From Tubulanus polymorphus (Eukaryota; Nemertea; Palaeonemertea; Tubulaniformes; Tubulanidae): 64,000 nucleotides of DNA. The DNA lies in NCBI RefSeq assembly GCF_964204645.1, contig NC_134026.1:25934650-25998649 (forward strand), in the 5' to 3' direction. Below the pieces are notes generated by a model that did not search any database, was not told the origin of the DNA, and saw only the letters and a list, made by a program, of their open reading frames with translations. The translations under genes and the position numbers were made by a program. Of the stretch, positions 44,866-61,692 are shown piece after piece. How positions within the stretch are numbered: position 1 is the first letter of the stretch; every line of letters starts with the position of its first letter.

Positions 44866-45644
44866 AACTGAATATAAATAGACACATGAATTGGATTCAC
44901 TTACTGTGTTTGTATGATTCTATCCGATGAGTTTGGGTGTAAGTGTTGATATAACATATATAAGCTAAAAATGCTGTACCATTACAGTAAGGTATTTTAT
45001 TTGTCGGTTTTGAATTTCATGGGTAAGATGAATAATATGATGTATATATACTGGGGCTATGGACTCGTACGGACTCTCTCATCGATTCTTCGTCGGCGGT
45101 CAACAATCCGTACTTTTAAAGACATCCAAAAGAAATTCGCAACATCACCGTCAAAATACCACGTTCGTGAATTACACAGCCATTATTTTTCAAAAATAAG
45201 TGGTATAACGAACACATTTTTTCAGTATTGAAGTGAGCCACGGGATAATTCCGAAACTAGTTTAAACAGCTTCACTGATTAGATATACTTACTGATCCTG
45301 ACTGGAATCAGTGACTGTATTAGACCTAGAATTACCTAATCAATTTCACAGTGGCTCCACTTATGGGCTTATCTTTTAATCAGTATCTCCATGGTCACTT
45401 TTTTAAAAATCGTGAATTTTACCCTGAACAAAAACTAGACACAATAAAACCATTAGAAACATTTGAAGAACCATTGTATACAGTAATGCAAAAGTACAAT
45501 TAATGCCAAAGAGATTTACGTAGGTAATTTATTTTTACCCAAGATTTATATTGCGAAGTCAGTTGGCCGTGATCTCGAAATAGAATGAGAATCAAACGGA
45601 ATTAAGTCAATTATTCCACGAAATGATGATAAATCGCTAATAAG

Positions 45645-46733
45645 TCACTGTTCAATATTTGGCGCATCTTCATCAAATGTAACTCGTATCATAGTCGGTT
45701 TATTTTCGATTGTGTTTCGAGTATCGAAAAAACTCGGCGTGTCTTTTGGAATAAGTTTCGGAGTGCTCGGCCTTCGCGACAACAATTTTGTAGTGTTCAT
45801 CGTAGATCCGATCGACGATTCGAATTTTATCCTTTCCTGTAACCAAGAGATAACTCTCATTTTTCGTTCTCTGCGCTCAGCGCTGTGAGACTGTACATTA
45901 TATTCATTATCAATACCAGAAGGAAGTTGATCCGTACTAAAGCCAATGACTCGAGGTGATAATAACGACGTATGCGTTTCTAAGTTTTGAATAGTTAATG
46001 GTGCTGGTTCTTCGTCTTTGAACAGCGGTATTTTTACCTCCATTTCATCTTTAAAGACACTATCGCGGTAATCGATGTCTTTGAATTTTACTTTCTTCTG
46101 TAATTCGGGCGCTGATGGGAGCTGAAAACGATTGTGTCGTTTGGTAATGTTCAAGACTTCCGGTGAAGCGCTAGTTTGTCGTGATGTTAATATTGAGACT
46201 TTATTTGTCTTTTTAATGTTACACGTGTTTGAGTCCACCTCACGAAGCAAACTGATCCTTTTTTGCGATCCGTCAGAATGTCTGGTTTTAAGATTGATAG
46301 ATTTTGTGGGAGTCGGTGACTCGAAAGCTCTTTGTTGGCGCACATGGGCACTTATACATCTATAAAGTGTCTCAATGTTATCCTTTTTCTGTTCTTCGCT
46401 TTCCTCTTGTTCCGTAACGTTATCCAGCTCAGTAGATGGTTGATAAAGTCGCGTTACACCAGGCGACGAGGTTCGCGGCCGATCCAATGAATTTACACGT
46501 GATACGAATGAAGCACTTGTCATCGGCCGGCGAATGTTATTGCCGCTATTGACGCTCGGTAATGCGGGGCCTTTGCGAGTAAGACTTGAGCCCGTACGCA
46601 ATAAGCTGTTATTCCTCATCGAATTAAACTGAGCGACGGATGTTGAGGTAGGCAGTCGACGATGTAACTCCAACCCTGATCCTTCTTTAATTTGCACGAT
46701 AGTTACCATATTTTCCCGCGGTTTAGTGGTCAT
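45645..46733 (-). CDS. Unrecognised basic, low-complexity protein, about 362 aa or more
   Basis: A long open frame from the first in-frame ATG (46733, MTTKPRENMVTIVQIKEG) to TGA at 45645-45647. The frame stays open upstream to about 46812 and acceptor-like sites occur there (TTTTCAG-like near 46860, AACAG near 46805), so a further 5' exon is possible. The protein is rich in Ser, Arg, Lys and Thr with SP/TP sites and no membrane segment. Near the C-terminus is SAERRERKMRVISWLQERIK, which resembles the end of the neighbouring protein at 47.8-48.9 kb. No known domain recognised. Confidence 0.6.
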   Translation of the reverse strand: MTTKPRENMVTIVQIKEGSGLELHRRLPTSTSVAQFNSMRNNSLLRTGSSLTRKGPALPSVNSGNNIRRPMTSASFVSRVNSLDRPRTSSPGVTRLYQPSTELDNVTEQEESEEQKKDNIETLYRCISAHVRQQRAFESPTPTKSINLKTRHSDGSQKRISLLREVDSNTCNIKKTNKVSILTSRQTSASPEVLNITKRHNRFQLPSAPELQKKVKFKDIDYRDSVFKDEMEVKIPLFKDEEPAPLTIQNLETHTSLLSPRVIGFSTDQLPSGIDNEYNVQSHSAERRERKMRVISWLQERIKFESSIGSTMNTTKLLSRRPSTPKLIPKDTPSFFDTRNTIENKPTMIRVTFDEDAPNIEQ

Positions 46734-47799
46734 TAAGCCAAACAACGCTGGAGCCACCTTTTCGTGGTGCTCGTCTCGGTTCGCCACGACGTTGCATGTG
46801 TAATACCTGTTCTACTGACACCGATGTTGTTTTTTAAACGTCGCCTAAGTGAAAAGCCTGAAAGGAACAAGATCGTTCATTATTCATATACCAATAAGAG
46901 TCGTTTCAGCTATCTACAATGTCGTCGTGTGCGTACCTACTATTATAATAAACAATTCGATTTAACTTTCCAATCGAATTTCTGAAGCCCCAATTCCCTA
47001 TTGACGGGTTTTTCTTCTACATATTCCTAATATCCAATAGATTTGTATGCGTGAAGCTTGAAAAATAGGTCAATCTTTTCGAAGTACAAATACATTCGAA
47101 AATCTTGTTTTACGTAGGTAGGTATACTATTGATAACACGATTGGCGACGGCATCATATTACTCCTTTTATTTAATTTCTTGTCTTGTTTTCACTAATTC
47201 TACGTTAAACAGAAATATATGTCGGCATCATACGCTAAGACTTCTAAACAAGAAATATACCTCTCCAATACTCACATCCAGCGTTTTGAAGTTCAATTAA
47301 ATGTCGAATTTCTAATCTCTGATTGCAGTAATCGCTTACTAATTGTCGCACAGTCACCACCTCTTTCTTTGCCCGTCGGTAAAACCAACTGTCGTGGAAT
47401 ATTCTCCGTGTAGCCTATACTGGTTATGAAACCATTGATACCGGGTTAACTCGCCGTTTTATTTATCATTGTCGTAACCAACACAACGTTACCGGAATGC
47501 AATCAAGGGCTACGCCATCAGCACGCCGAGTTAGCGATGCTGATCAATCAATGCATGGAAATGATTCAGCATGATTTCTAGAGCTAGTCAATAAAAGTCA
47601 TCTAATGAAGTATAATGTTACACGGTTTGTCGATCAGATGCATTGCCATGAACTCCACATTAACTCAATTGATTTATGTTTAATGTCACAAATTTATTTT
47701 GAAAAACTCATTTTCACAAAGTTCTTATGAATAGTTCACCAGAAGACAAATGATGATTTATGAATTTGCAATTTGTATTGAGGTATCGGTAAAGAGTTA

Positions 47800-48942
47800 T
47801 CAACTATTACGCACGTCGACCAACCAGTTAAATATTCGCAGATTACGTTCTGTGGCAGTTTCAGTCGTTTCCAGCTGGACGAGGCTATCTTGACACAAAT
47901 AACTATACTTTTTCTGCCCCATATGTCTGAGAATATCATCTTGTAGAACCTGGCCTAATTCCGGTAATATCTTTAGTTTGTGCGACATCATCGGCCCACG
48001 GTTCCTTTCGGGGTAATAGACATCGATGGAATCACCGTAACCGGTGATATTTTTTAGTGATTCGAGTGTTTTGTTGGCTTCGCGCCTTTTTCGGTATTCC
48101 GCTGATACAGACTGACCATTTTTGTTTATTGCACCAGGATGATAATATGTAACGTTCTCAGTTCGGTTTAGTTTCGAAGGTGTTAGAACAGTTCCATCAC
48201 TTGAAATCAGTTTTGCCGACTTCGGTCGATCATTATCAACCCAATTAGTATCGGCATCAGCTGTTAGTGCATATACATCTGGGATACTAGCTGATCTAAT
48301 ACTATTTACCTTTGGGATACTTTTGGAACACTTGAACAATAGGTGGCGTTCCTCCCAATCTATTCCCTCAATTTTTTCCCTTCGCAAAAGACCGGAAATC
48401 GTTTGTATCTGCGGTGCCCCTGCACCGAGACGAAAGATTCCAGATCGTTGCTTCATCAGTTCCTTCCACCTCCCCTCGCTGGCTTTGTTTCTTGCTTTAT
48501 CAAACCCATGTGTTTCGACGAGGTTTTCACTGATAGCTGATACAGTTAACAACGACAAAGCTGTTTCAATCGATTCTTCACTTGACCAATGTTTCAGCAA
48601 CGCATCATCAGGTTCAATTCTGGCAGTAAAGTACGGGATTTCATCTTCCTCGTCATTTTCATCATCAGAATCCGAGAATTGTCGATCACGTTCGACTTCC
48701 TCTACAACATTACCTTTCTCGCGTGCTGATTTCTGAAGTTTGGTTTTTACCCTACCACTATACGCATTACGAGACGAAACCTCCTTTCGTCTTCGAATAC
48801 GCATTGAACGCGCTGTTCGCGGCGAAATCAACACTTTCTTGACAAGATTTGATGCATTCGCAAACGATACACATCTCCCTACACCACCATTCATATTCAA
48901 CAGTCCCTTCGGTTGTAGGGTTCCGAGACCTAGTTTCGCCAT
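47800..48942 (-). CDS. Unrecognised basic/acidic-patch protein, about 380 aa
   Basis: ATG at 48942 (MAKLGLGTLQPKGLLN), chosen because an acceptor (TTTTTCAG) sits about 40 nt upstream and no earlier in-frame ATG exists. Stop TGA at 47800-47802. It has a basic N-terminus (MRIRRRKEVSS), an acidic patch (SDSDDENDEEDE, about residues 90-105), then mixed sequence and a C-terminus ETATERNLRIFNWLVDV. A TATA-like run at about 49100-49112 on this strand could drive it. Largely polar, no signal peptide. No domain recognised. Confidence 0.6.
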   Translation of the reverse strand: MAKLGLGTLQPKGLLNMNGGVGRCVSFANASNLVKKVLISPRTARSMRIRRRKEVSSRNAYSGRVKTKLQKSAREKGNVVEEVERDRQFSDSDDENDEEDEIPYFTARIEPDDALLKHWSSEESIETALSLLTVSAISENLVETHGFDKARNKASEGRWKELMKQRSGIFRLGAGAPQIQTISGLLRREKIEGIDWEERHLLFKCSKSIPKVNSIRSASIPDVYALTADADTNWVDNDRPKSAKLISSDGTVLTPSKLNRTENVTYYHPGAINKNGQSVSAEYRKRREANKTLESLKNITGYGDSIDVYYPERNRGPMMSHKLKILPELGQVLQDDILRHMGQKKYSYLCQDSLVQLETTETATERNLRIFNWLVDVRNS

Positions 48943-48999
48943 TATAACGACACTTTTCACAACCAGTGGATGTTTCACTGAAAAAGTCACAAGGTTGTG

Positions 49000-51388
49000 A
49001 TATCCGCCGTGTGTGTGTGTGTAGTCCTATTCTTGAGAGAAATCGAATTAAATTCACTTTCAATAGAAACCCGCCTCGGCTTGTGCGAACATTCACGATC
49101 ATATATATATACTAACAAAGCTTCCGCGAATTCTAGTGAAAATCTCTTTATTTGCGATCTGGTGAGAAATTCATAAACATTCTCAGCTGTGTACTGGTCG
49201 TTTTATCAGAATGGTTTTCACCGATTTTCAGAGCAATTATGTTTATGTATGAAATGTCGGATCAGTGGAACTAAATAATGATAAAGGAATGACCATCCAC
49301 GAGCCATAGATAACAATAAATGTAATTGGAAAAATCGTATTAATTTGGTCTAGTGTCCTTACAAACTCAGTCATGGCTTGTTTAATGTCCGTTCTTTTAT
49401 TGCCTCTCTACTATATAACTCGTTTCTCGACGCCGCTCTGAAGTATTTCATAAGTAGGCTTATTAAAGGTGTAGCTCTTAAGTTAGTTCGGAAATAGCTA
49501 GTAGTTTATAGCTATTTAGCTCATTCACCCGGAGTCTCCATGATTATGATTAGTTTGAAGTAGTAAGGCTTAAGCAAAAGTAAGCATTTTGGTGCGGAAA
49601 AAGTAGCCTTTTTCAGAATTACCTGACTCTTTAACAGCACTGAAACAACTCGAGTATCAATTTTCTATAAAAGACAGTTTTTTAAGAGTAAATTTGTAAC
49701 GGGGTCACGGTCACGTCAGAGTGTAGCTATTCTACCATAATATCGAAGAATATCGAAGTATTTCTATTTTACTAGGGGAGAGGGCGACGGGTGTTTGTAT
49801 TCTACATAGATCATATTCTCGCAAAAATATATCATGGTCATGGAAGGAAAAAAGTGGAAGTTTATTCATTTATTTTTTTTATGATTGATCATTCAAAAAG
49901 TTAAGCAATTTATTCTGTGTAAGATACTAATTAATTGATAAGCTAAAGTTTTTTTGTTAAAAAATAGGATATTTACCTAAAAAGATACGGAAGTATCATT
50001 TTAAAATTCAGGATGTCTTCGTGGTACTTTAGTAACACTGTAGTTGCACTTTCCACGGATCTCACGGGACCATTAAATTTCACTTGTCACTCAAGCGCTA
50101 GGATATACTAATTGCCAAGAAGTGATGCTTGGCTTTTGATTATTTGATCAACACTCAAAGTACGTATCACAATTAAGAATGCCGAGACACATATTTTTCA
50201 GATAACTTGCAAGTCAAAAAGTAGCACTTCTCAGCACTTTTTGGTGAGAGGTAAGCACAAATCAGAGCCTAAACAATTGTTTTCCAAAAAGTGGCACTAG
50301 GTAGCATTTAGACTTAATACAAACATGTTACATGCGATATTTTCCACGACAACGACTGTAAGACACGAGTTAAAATTAGTTTCACAAACGATTTATTCTT
50401 ATCTATACGCAACTAATTATAACGCAAGTAGATATACAAACACATACAATTATACAGCAAAAAATAAAGAAAACCATAAACGTCTAAAAACACACAAATA
50501 TACAGATCTCAGTGCGAGGACAAAAACTGAGTGAATGGAATCGATCAGTTCTTACCAAATGAATCAGGAAATACTTTTCAAGAATTTTTTGCTTGGGCAG
50601 ATATTTTCTAAGTCACCTATTTGATAAATAACTGGGGTCTATCCTACGTAGATGAGGGATGTTCTCATCCAATAGTTGAACAGTTATAACGATAAGGTAA
50701 ATGCGGCTTCAGTATTCCGTATTCGGTATTCCGAAACTACCTTGTTTCGGTATCCAAACCGGGTCATGTAAACAAATATAGATTAAAATATAAGAAAAAA
50801 TACATAATTTCTACATCATACAAGTGCATCAAAAGTTTTTCGGTATTAGTAGTATAAATATACAATTGAGATCTACACGAGAGAATAGGAATATAAAGCT
50901 GTTGATTGCATTGTCATGTTACCAGCTAAACATTGCAAATATTGAAACGGTGCATTTTGATTTATAAACAAAATTGATCATAGATACATGTATATATACA
51001 TACGTATTCACAAATCACAGATATTCATCTGAAATCGTCATAAATTTGGATAATACTTTAGTGTGGTGGTTTTTGATTATCATGATAATAATACAACATA
51101 CATGATTATAACAGAAATTAAGCAGAATACTTTAGGTTGAATATCAACCAGCAGCCATCAAATGGCTCTACCTAAACTTCATGACTAAACATAGTTAAAA
51201 GCCATACCAGTTAGTGTGAGCCCGTATGAATGAGAAGTGGCAGGTGTTGATAACTGCCACAAATCATACATTGTATAATAAATGTGTTTATAAATATTTG
51301 TTCAATTCACTACAATAGGAAATATGAATTCTGCAACCCTCAAAAATATCACATCAGCACAAAAAATCACAACACATTGAATTGATTA
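49000..51388. other. Intergenic region, no gene seen
   Basis: AT-rich DNA with no convincing ORF, apart from the TATA-like run near 49.1 kb. The right end is the 3' flank of PRODH. Confidence 0.6.
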
Positions 51389-54300
51389 TTAGATAGGAGG
51401 AGTTGGTGGGTGCATGAATGGATCGTAGATTATGTTGCCCGATTTCATTCTGTTTTTTAATTCTCTCACTATCAATTTCTCTTCTTTTTTGACTTTGGCC
51501 AAAACGGAACGATTTTCCAAGGCCCTACGAGATAGGTAGGGTATAACCTCCTCAACAGGTCCGTAGGGTACATACTTATAAACGGAGTACCCAGCTTGTC
51601 CTACAATTGAGAGGCATCAGTTCATTAAACATAGGCTTAGCTTGAAAGACAACTATGATATTTCTATATCCATCAACTTACCTAACGGAAAGCTAACTTG
51701 ATCGCACATACCAAGCAACTGTCCAAAACAAAGAACTCGATCACTAGGTTTAATATCATTCTCCCTCATTCTGTCAGAAAAAAATATCATTATCAATATT
51801 CACCATACCTAATCAATACGTCAATGAATCAAGAATAAGATAGATTAGCTACATACTTTTCAACAGTCAGTCGAACTGTATCTTCATTGTGACTTGCAAC
51901 CATAATAGCAATTTTACCCATTTCTCGCTCTTTGATGTGTTCTACTACTTTACCTAATACATTTGCATAGTTCAAACTCGTGGCTTCATAATTATCACAA
52001 ACCGGATCTGGATATCCCAAAGAATGGGCCCGGGCTCGCTCCTAAAAATTTTGAAATGTCTAAATGAAGATGTTTGATTCTTTTAATAGTGAAATATCAT
52101 TTGACCAGAAAATTACCTGTTCCATGTATGCTCCACGAACTAGTTTTGCGCCAAAATAAAAATTTTCACGTGCCGATAGATTCAAGTCGACAATTATATT
52201 ATTGAATGTTTCCTGAAAATATGAAAAAAGATTGTGACACATTAATAGAAGAATTACTTGTTAATAGGACAGGTAAAGACAGCAATAAGAACTTTACCTT
52301 CAGATAACATTGGTATGTATTGAATATATAGGCTTTTTCTTTATTATACTTTCTCATCATCTCCATAGTGAATCGACTAATAGCTGGCTGGAAGTATGTT
52401 TGTTCAGCATCGACCATCACACGAACATCTTTCTTTTGAGCATACTACAAAACAAACAGACCAAATAGTCACAAAACATTACCCAAGGTATTCTGATTGA
52501 AATCTTTCTGAATAAATACATGTACCGGTAGTTACCTTTGCAATAGTATCTATGCGATCCAACATGTTTTTCATTTGTTGCATCTCTTGATCAGTCATCG
52601 GGGTGAAGCCAGGATTAGCTAAATCCGTCTGAAAGAAACAAAATTTAGAGATCAGCAAAGAATCAAAATCATACTTTCGAAAATCATTTCCTCATAAACC
52701 TAATGATTATGAAAAGAACCTCGCTTGCAAGAATGCAGTACTTAAAACAGTTGTCACCTTTAATTGCTATAGGAACATTTAATCACTCTTGAATATGCAT
52801 ATCAATATTGGCCTGATCGTTAAAAATAAAAATAACGGTACTCCAAAAACGAATTGGAAACGAAGTTAATCCCTTGAAAACAATAGAGTCAACCTAGTCT
52901 TTAAGTTAAACAACAAAACAGGTAGTACTTGTGTAGCAGGTTAAATGGTTTAAACAACAGTATCTATAGGAAGATTGTAGTCCCTTAAAATGCTGGTACT
53001 ATTGCTTGATTTTACTGTTGTTTCGTTCTAATAAGGTTTTTCAACCTACAAGTGCTATCTGTTTTCTCATTTAATTCTATTGAAAAACATTTAGTTAAAA
53101 GTAGCTCAACAAAAGGCCATCTAAAAGTAGCTATAGGAAATTGTTAAACGAATCTGAAAAACACAATCCAATATTAGTTGACTGTATTAAGAAAAGCATG
53201 TTCTCATATGTACAGCACTACATCACAAAAATACAATAAAATACAGAAAAATCCTGATTATAGATGAAATAGTAAATCACCTTATACCCCTGGCAAACAA
53301 ATTACTTCAAAGATCTACCTTACCTACCTCAATATTTTTGATAGTGAGAATCCGTGGGAGGTTCATTTCAACCTCCAACAGGTTATGCCAGTCTAACAAA
53401 TCAATTTTCCTGTAACGAATTATTAATAATACTCCTTGATTAATAATGCTCATTTTATTTGAGTCTAATCAGCAGTAAGGGAATAAAGCACTCTATGAAA
53501 GGACAGAAATCCGACGACTTGAAAACTAATTTCCAATCTCCACAACAATATGAATTAAATGAATAAAAACTAAAGAAAATAATGAATAAATTTACATAGA
53601 ATGATGCATATAATACGAAATGTAAATGGTATGACATCAAAAGGAACTTAAACTTGGTATGGCTACAGTTCAAGCAGCAAATGATTAATTAAAAAGCTGA
53701 TGCAAAGAAAGATAACAGAAATGTTTGACAACACAGAACAAAAATCATCCTCAAATACTAAGTTATGAAAAGCCAATTAAATACATACTGCTACCTCATT
53801 AATAAAATCATGCAGTCGAACCTTGTTGATACAAATTTTATGGGCAACATTGAAACTGTAGTGCAGAGTATGTATTACCCAAATTAATGATTAATAAACA
53901 TGTCAATATTTCAGCCAGGAAATCTAGAAATCATCCAGATAAACAAGTTCTGTATTAAACCAAATAGTATCAACAGGGTCTGACTGTATATAAGATCATA
54001 AACAAGAATCAACTAAGACTTCTTCGCTGTTCATCAATTACATTGAATAAACTGAAATTCATTACAAGAAAATCGATTTCTTTCAACATTCTGAAGATGA
54101 TTCATTACACGCACATGACAATAACTTACCCATCTTTAGTTGCATCTAACAATGTGAACCATTTCTTGCGATCATCGCGCGAAACGGTTACTCCAAGCTC
54201 TTTCAATCTCTGTTTGAATCTATCAGAACTGATCGTCTGCGAAGACGACCCATCTGGATTTTCAGAAATCAAGTTAAATAACCTGCGCATTTCAACCAAA

Positions 54301-56983
54301 GCCTCAGACATTTGCAGCTTAAGAAATAAAAAGGAACACGATAACATGAAAGATCATTTTTCAGAATAAGATATTGGTAAAATTAAATAAATTACAAAAT
54401 TCATCAATCATAGATAATGCCTACCAAGAATTGAGGCCGTCCCAATGCAGTTAGTTTGATAGCAGCAAAACCTGTACTTTGTGTAGACCCTAAAATAATA
54501 TGATAACATATTTCTCTGATAAGCATTTAGAGTTGACAATTCTTCATAAAACTCTTAAATCAGACCATCAACCATACCTGAAACAGCATCAATACTTCTG
54601 AGAAAAATCTCCATCGTCTTATCACATTTTGCTTCATCTTCATAGAAATAGGTTCTCGCTCCAGTCACATTCTCTCGACGATCTCCAAATTCTTCATGAG
54701 CACGATAGCGCACATTTTCATCAGATGCTGCCATACAAATTGATGAGAAGAAAAGATTTGAACATAGGCCTATTGGTTTTCATGTTGCATAGAAATTTTA
54801 GTTATTAGACCCCAAAAAAATTGCTATCAACCCACCTGGTGCATCACCTGCTGAAGTAATACAGGACCTACAATACAAGGAAATGGGTTTGAGTAAAAAT
54901 TGCAGGCTATTGAGTTTACAATACATATTTTTCATTCTTACTCCATTTCAGCATCTTTGGCTTCAGCTTTAGTCAGATCTTCCTCAACGCTATAATCCAA
55001 GATCGACTTAACACCAAAGTGCCTCATTCTGTTGATAGCTGGTTTTATGTCATCCTGATCTTCTCCAGCCACAAAATGACCATAAAATGTTGCTCTCATT
55101 AACCTCTTGAATAAAGTCTGTCCAAGGCATTTTCTCACAACTTTTAAAATCTGAAAAATAGCAAATTTGCATCAGTCAGAATTACAACACCAGCAATTAT
55201 TTAGTTGGCCTCTTGAGCCTGAGATTCAATTCGATGGATTTGACAATTAGATTGAGGATCTAAGATTTATTAATTATAGGCACAGGGACTTGTCACGACT
55301 GATAATGGATGAGACCAATGATGGGGGTACCAGTATCCCTGCAACTGTATAATAAAATAACAAGGGTGGCAACAAATTTTCAATCTGACAATGACTTATC
55401 CACTTCAATCGACTGTAATTCCAAAAATTCTCAACCGATTCACATGAAATAAGCTTTAATACAACCTAGAAGATTTTCTGCTTCGAACGAGCCTACAACC
55501 ACCACTCTCCGACAATTATCTCACAACGAAATCACCTTTTTTTGACGAGAGATAGCTCAAAATGGAGGTGTACCGATTCTATGGTGGACAGCAAAATGGT
55601 CGTTTTTTTCAATTCAAACGATGATTTCTATGTGAGATCTTAGAGAAAACCCCAACAAACCATACATTTTTTAAAACAACGCGGTCATACCTGTACGCTT
55701 ATCTCATTTATTTGTATAATCCACGCGATGGGTGAGCTCACAAGCTCAAAATCGAAAATGAGGACGAACACGGCGTTCAACTTGTCATCAACTGGGCGGC
55801 CATTAATCACGTGATATCGTGGTAACGGGCTAAATATTTCACGCGCATTGATTGGCTTAGAGATTTCGAAAAACATTACAAAATTTATCAAAAGTTCTGT
55901 TAATTAATAAAATATCCGTATTATGAAAATATAGTGCAACATTCGTCTGAGGGGTGGTATTATTAGCAAACATTTCCTTTTTTCAAGTCTACAGACGTAG
56001 ACTTGTCGCGGTTTTATTAACATAGCCCGAATTTGCACGTCACGTGATTAATGGCCGCCAGCGCGATAGTGCGAGGTGACTTTTTCGTATATTTGTTCGA
56101 TTTTGAGCTTGCGAGCTCACCCATCGCGTGGATTATACAAATAAATGAGATAAGCGTACAGGTATGACCGCGTAGTTTTAAAAAATGTATGGTTTGTTGG
56201 GGTTATCTCTAAGATTTCACATAGAAATCATCGTTTGAAGTGAAAAATACGACCATTTTGCTGTCCACCATAGAATCGGTACACCTCCAATTTGAGCTAT
56301 CTCTCGTCAAAAAACGGTGATTTCGTTGTGAGATAATTGTCCTAGAGTGGTGGTTAAAGGCTCGTTGGAAGCAGAAAGTCTTCTAGGTTGTATTAAAGCT
56401 TATTTCATGTGAATCGGTTGAGAATTTTTGGAATTACAGTCGATTGAAGTGGAGAAGTCATTGTCAGATTGAAAATTTGTTGCCACCCTTGTTTTTTATA
56501 TTATACAGGGATAGTGGACCTGGTCATTGATATTGGTTTTATTCATTCACTATCAATTGTGACAAGTCCCTGTGATTATAGGCCCACAAAATTAACTAGA
56601 TATTTAATTACACAAGATGATTACGATTACTAATTGGTGTAATTTACCTGTCTGTTATTATCCACAAGATAATCGACGGAACACAATTTGTACGTCAGGT
56701 ATGCTCGGAGAAGCTCATAAGTTGTTTTGCTCTTGTACGCTTCGGTTTCGTTCTCGAAAGTTAGATCGAGTTTTTCGTATTCTGGACAGTATGACGTGGC
56801 CGCTTTAGGTCGGTTCGAGTCATTAGTCTGAAGCACAGATTCATTTCTCAACGAAGTAGATGCTGCATCAGCCTTGGATCTAAAGAACGTAATGGTTGAG
56901 CTTTTTGAACCAGTAAATCTATAAAGACGATGCACTATTAATGATTTTCGTGATATAACTGATGCCGTTCGGAGAGACGCCAT
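51389..56983 (-). CDS. PRODH: Proline dehydrogenase, mitochondrial, 627 aa
   Basis: FAD enzyme that oxidises proline to pyrroline-5-carboxylate in the mitochondrion. Exons in gene order: 56648-56983, 54942-55150, 54836-54867, 54578-54727, 54425-54489, 54130-54317, 53328-53409, 52536-52628, 52298-52444, 52117-52212, 51857-52041, 51682-51770, 51389-51600; total 1884 nt. The N-terminus [20 protein letters not shown] is Arg/Ser-rich without acid residues, a mitochondrial presequence. Conserved blocks in order: [85 protein letters not shown] and YLSRRALEN. The last two hold the Tyr and paired Arg that contact proline in PutA-type enzymes. An EF-hand-like loop (DATKDGKIDLLD) lies between the two halves. 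Divergent from LRRC40, 562 bp between start codons. Intron 1 holds a hAT-like element. Confidence 0.96.
55281..56574. mobile_element. hAT-like foldback element, 1294 bp, in PRODH intron 1
   Basis: Both ends carry CACAGGGACTTGTCAC in inverted orientation, flanked by a perfect 8-bp duplication ATTATAGG (55273-55280 and 56575-56582). The whole left arm (to about 55815) is the reverse complement of the right arm (from about 56037) with small changes; the loop is about 220 bp. The 8-bp duplication and the CA-start ends fit the hAT superfamily. No transposase; the short ORFs in the arms are not genes. It makes up 1294 of the 1497 nt of the intron. Confidence 0.88.
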
Positions 56984-57179
56984 TTTTTCGATATCATTGA
57001 CATTACGCAATAATAACAAAATATTATTATATAAATGATATTACAATATTTCTTGAAATAGGCATCTATCTTATTCTATTCTTGCAAATTTCGTTCATAA
57101 TATTCAGAAAATAAAAAAGAAAAACTAGAAAAACAAATAATAACGGGTTACAACTATAAAAAAGCGATGCATTACATCA

Positions 57180-57232
57180 GGATTCGAACCCATCAACTCT
57201 ATCTACTAACCAATCACGCTGAAAGGCGGGGA
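57180..57232 (-). other. Degenerate tRNA-like sequence
   Basis: On the minus strand it has a perfect B-box GGTTCGAATCC and an A-box-like GCGTGATTGGTTAG upstream, but box spacing is too short and acceptor stems do not pair. Probably a tRNA-derived SINE fragment or pseudo-tRNA, not a working tRNA. Confidence 0.4.
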
Positions 57233-57384
57233 CGTCTCCACCAATCATTTCAGTAGAAATTGAGGTGTGGTTGAGGTCGTAAAAAACATGAAACAAAATC
57301 AGCAGCATTTCAAACGATAATAAAATGTAATTATAAAATTAATCAGAAAGGAATCCTAAAATTAGTTAGATTGAATATTTTTTG

Positions 57385-57445
57385 GGATTCGAACCGAAAT
57401 TCGCAATGAGATGGTTGTGAGGGACTGCCATTGCGCGACACCCCC
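57385..57445 (-). other. tRNA-like sequence with A and B boxes
   Basis: On the minus strand GGGGGTG is followed by TCGCGCAATGG (A-box-like), and GGTTCGAATCC (B box) comes at about tRNA spacing. The 3' side after the B box is A-rich and does not pair with GGGGGTG, so a complete tRNA is not supported. It lies about 100 bp upstream of LRRC40. Confidence 0.4.
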
Positions 57446-57544
57446 GGACTTTGTGGAGCAGGAAATGAAATTCCAGCTTTTCCAAATTTTTTTCTGGACC
57501 CACATTTATTTTATCTACTTGTACTGTATTGTATGTGTTGAATA

Positions 57545-61692
<4,148 letters not shown>

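Noticed and set aside
48323-48736. 137-residue Ser-rich plus-strand ORF
   Set aside because: Antisense shadow of the acidic patch and flanks of the minus-strand gene at 47.8-48.9 kb.
55685-55891. Minus-strand ORF in PRODH intron 1
   Set aside because: It lies in an arm and the loop of the foldback element and has no transposase features.
57180-57445. Working tRNA genes
   Set aside because: The B boxes are perfect, but acceptor stems do not pair and the first copy has wrong box spacing.
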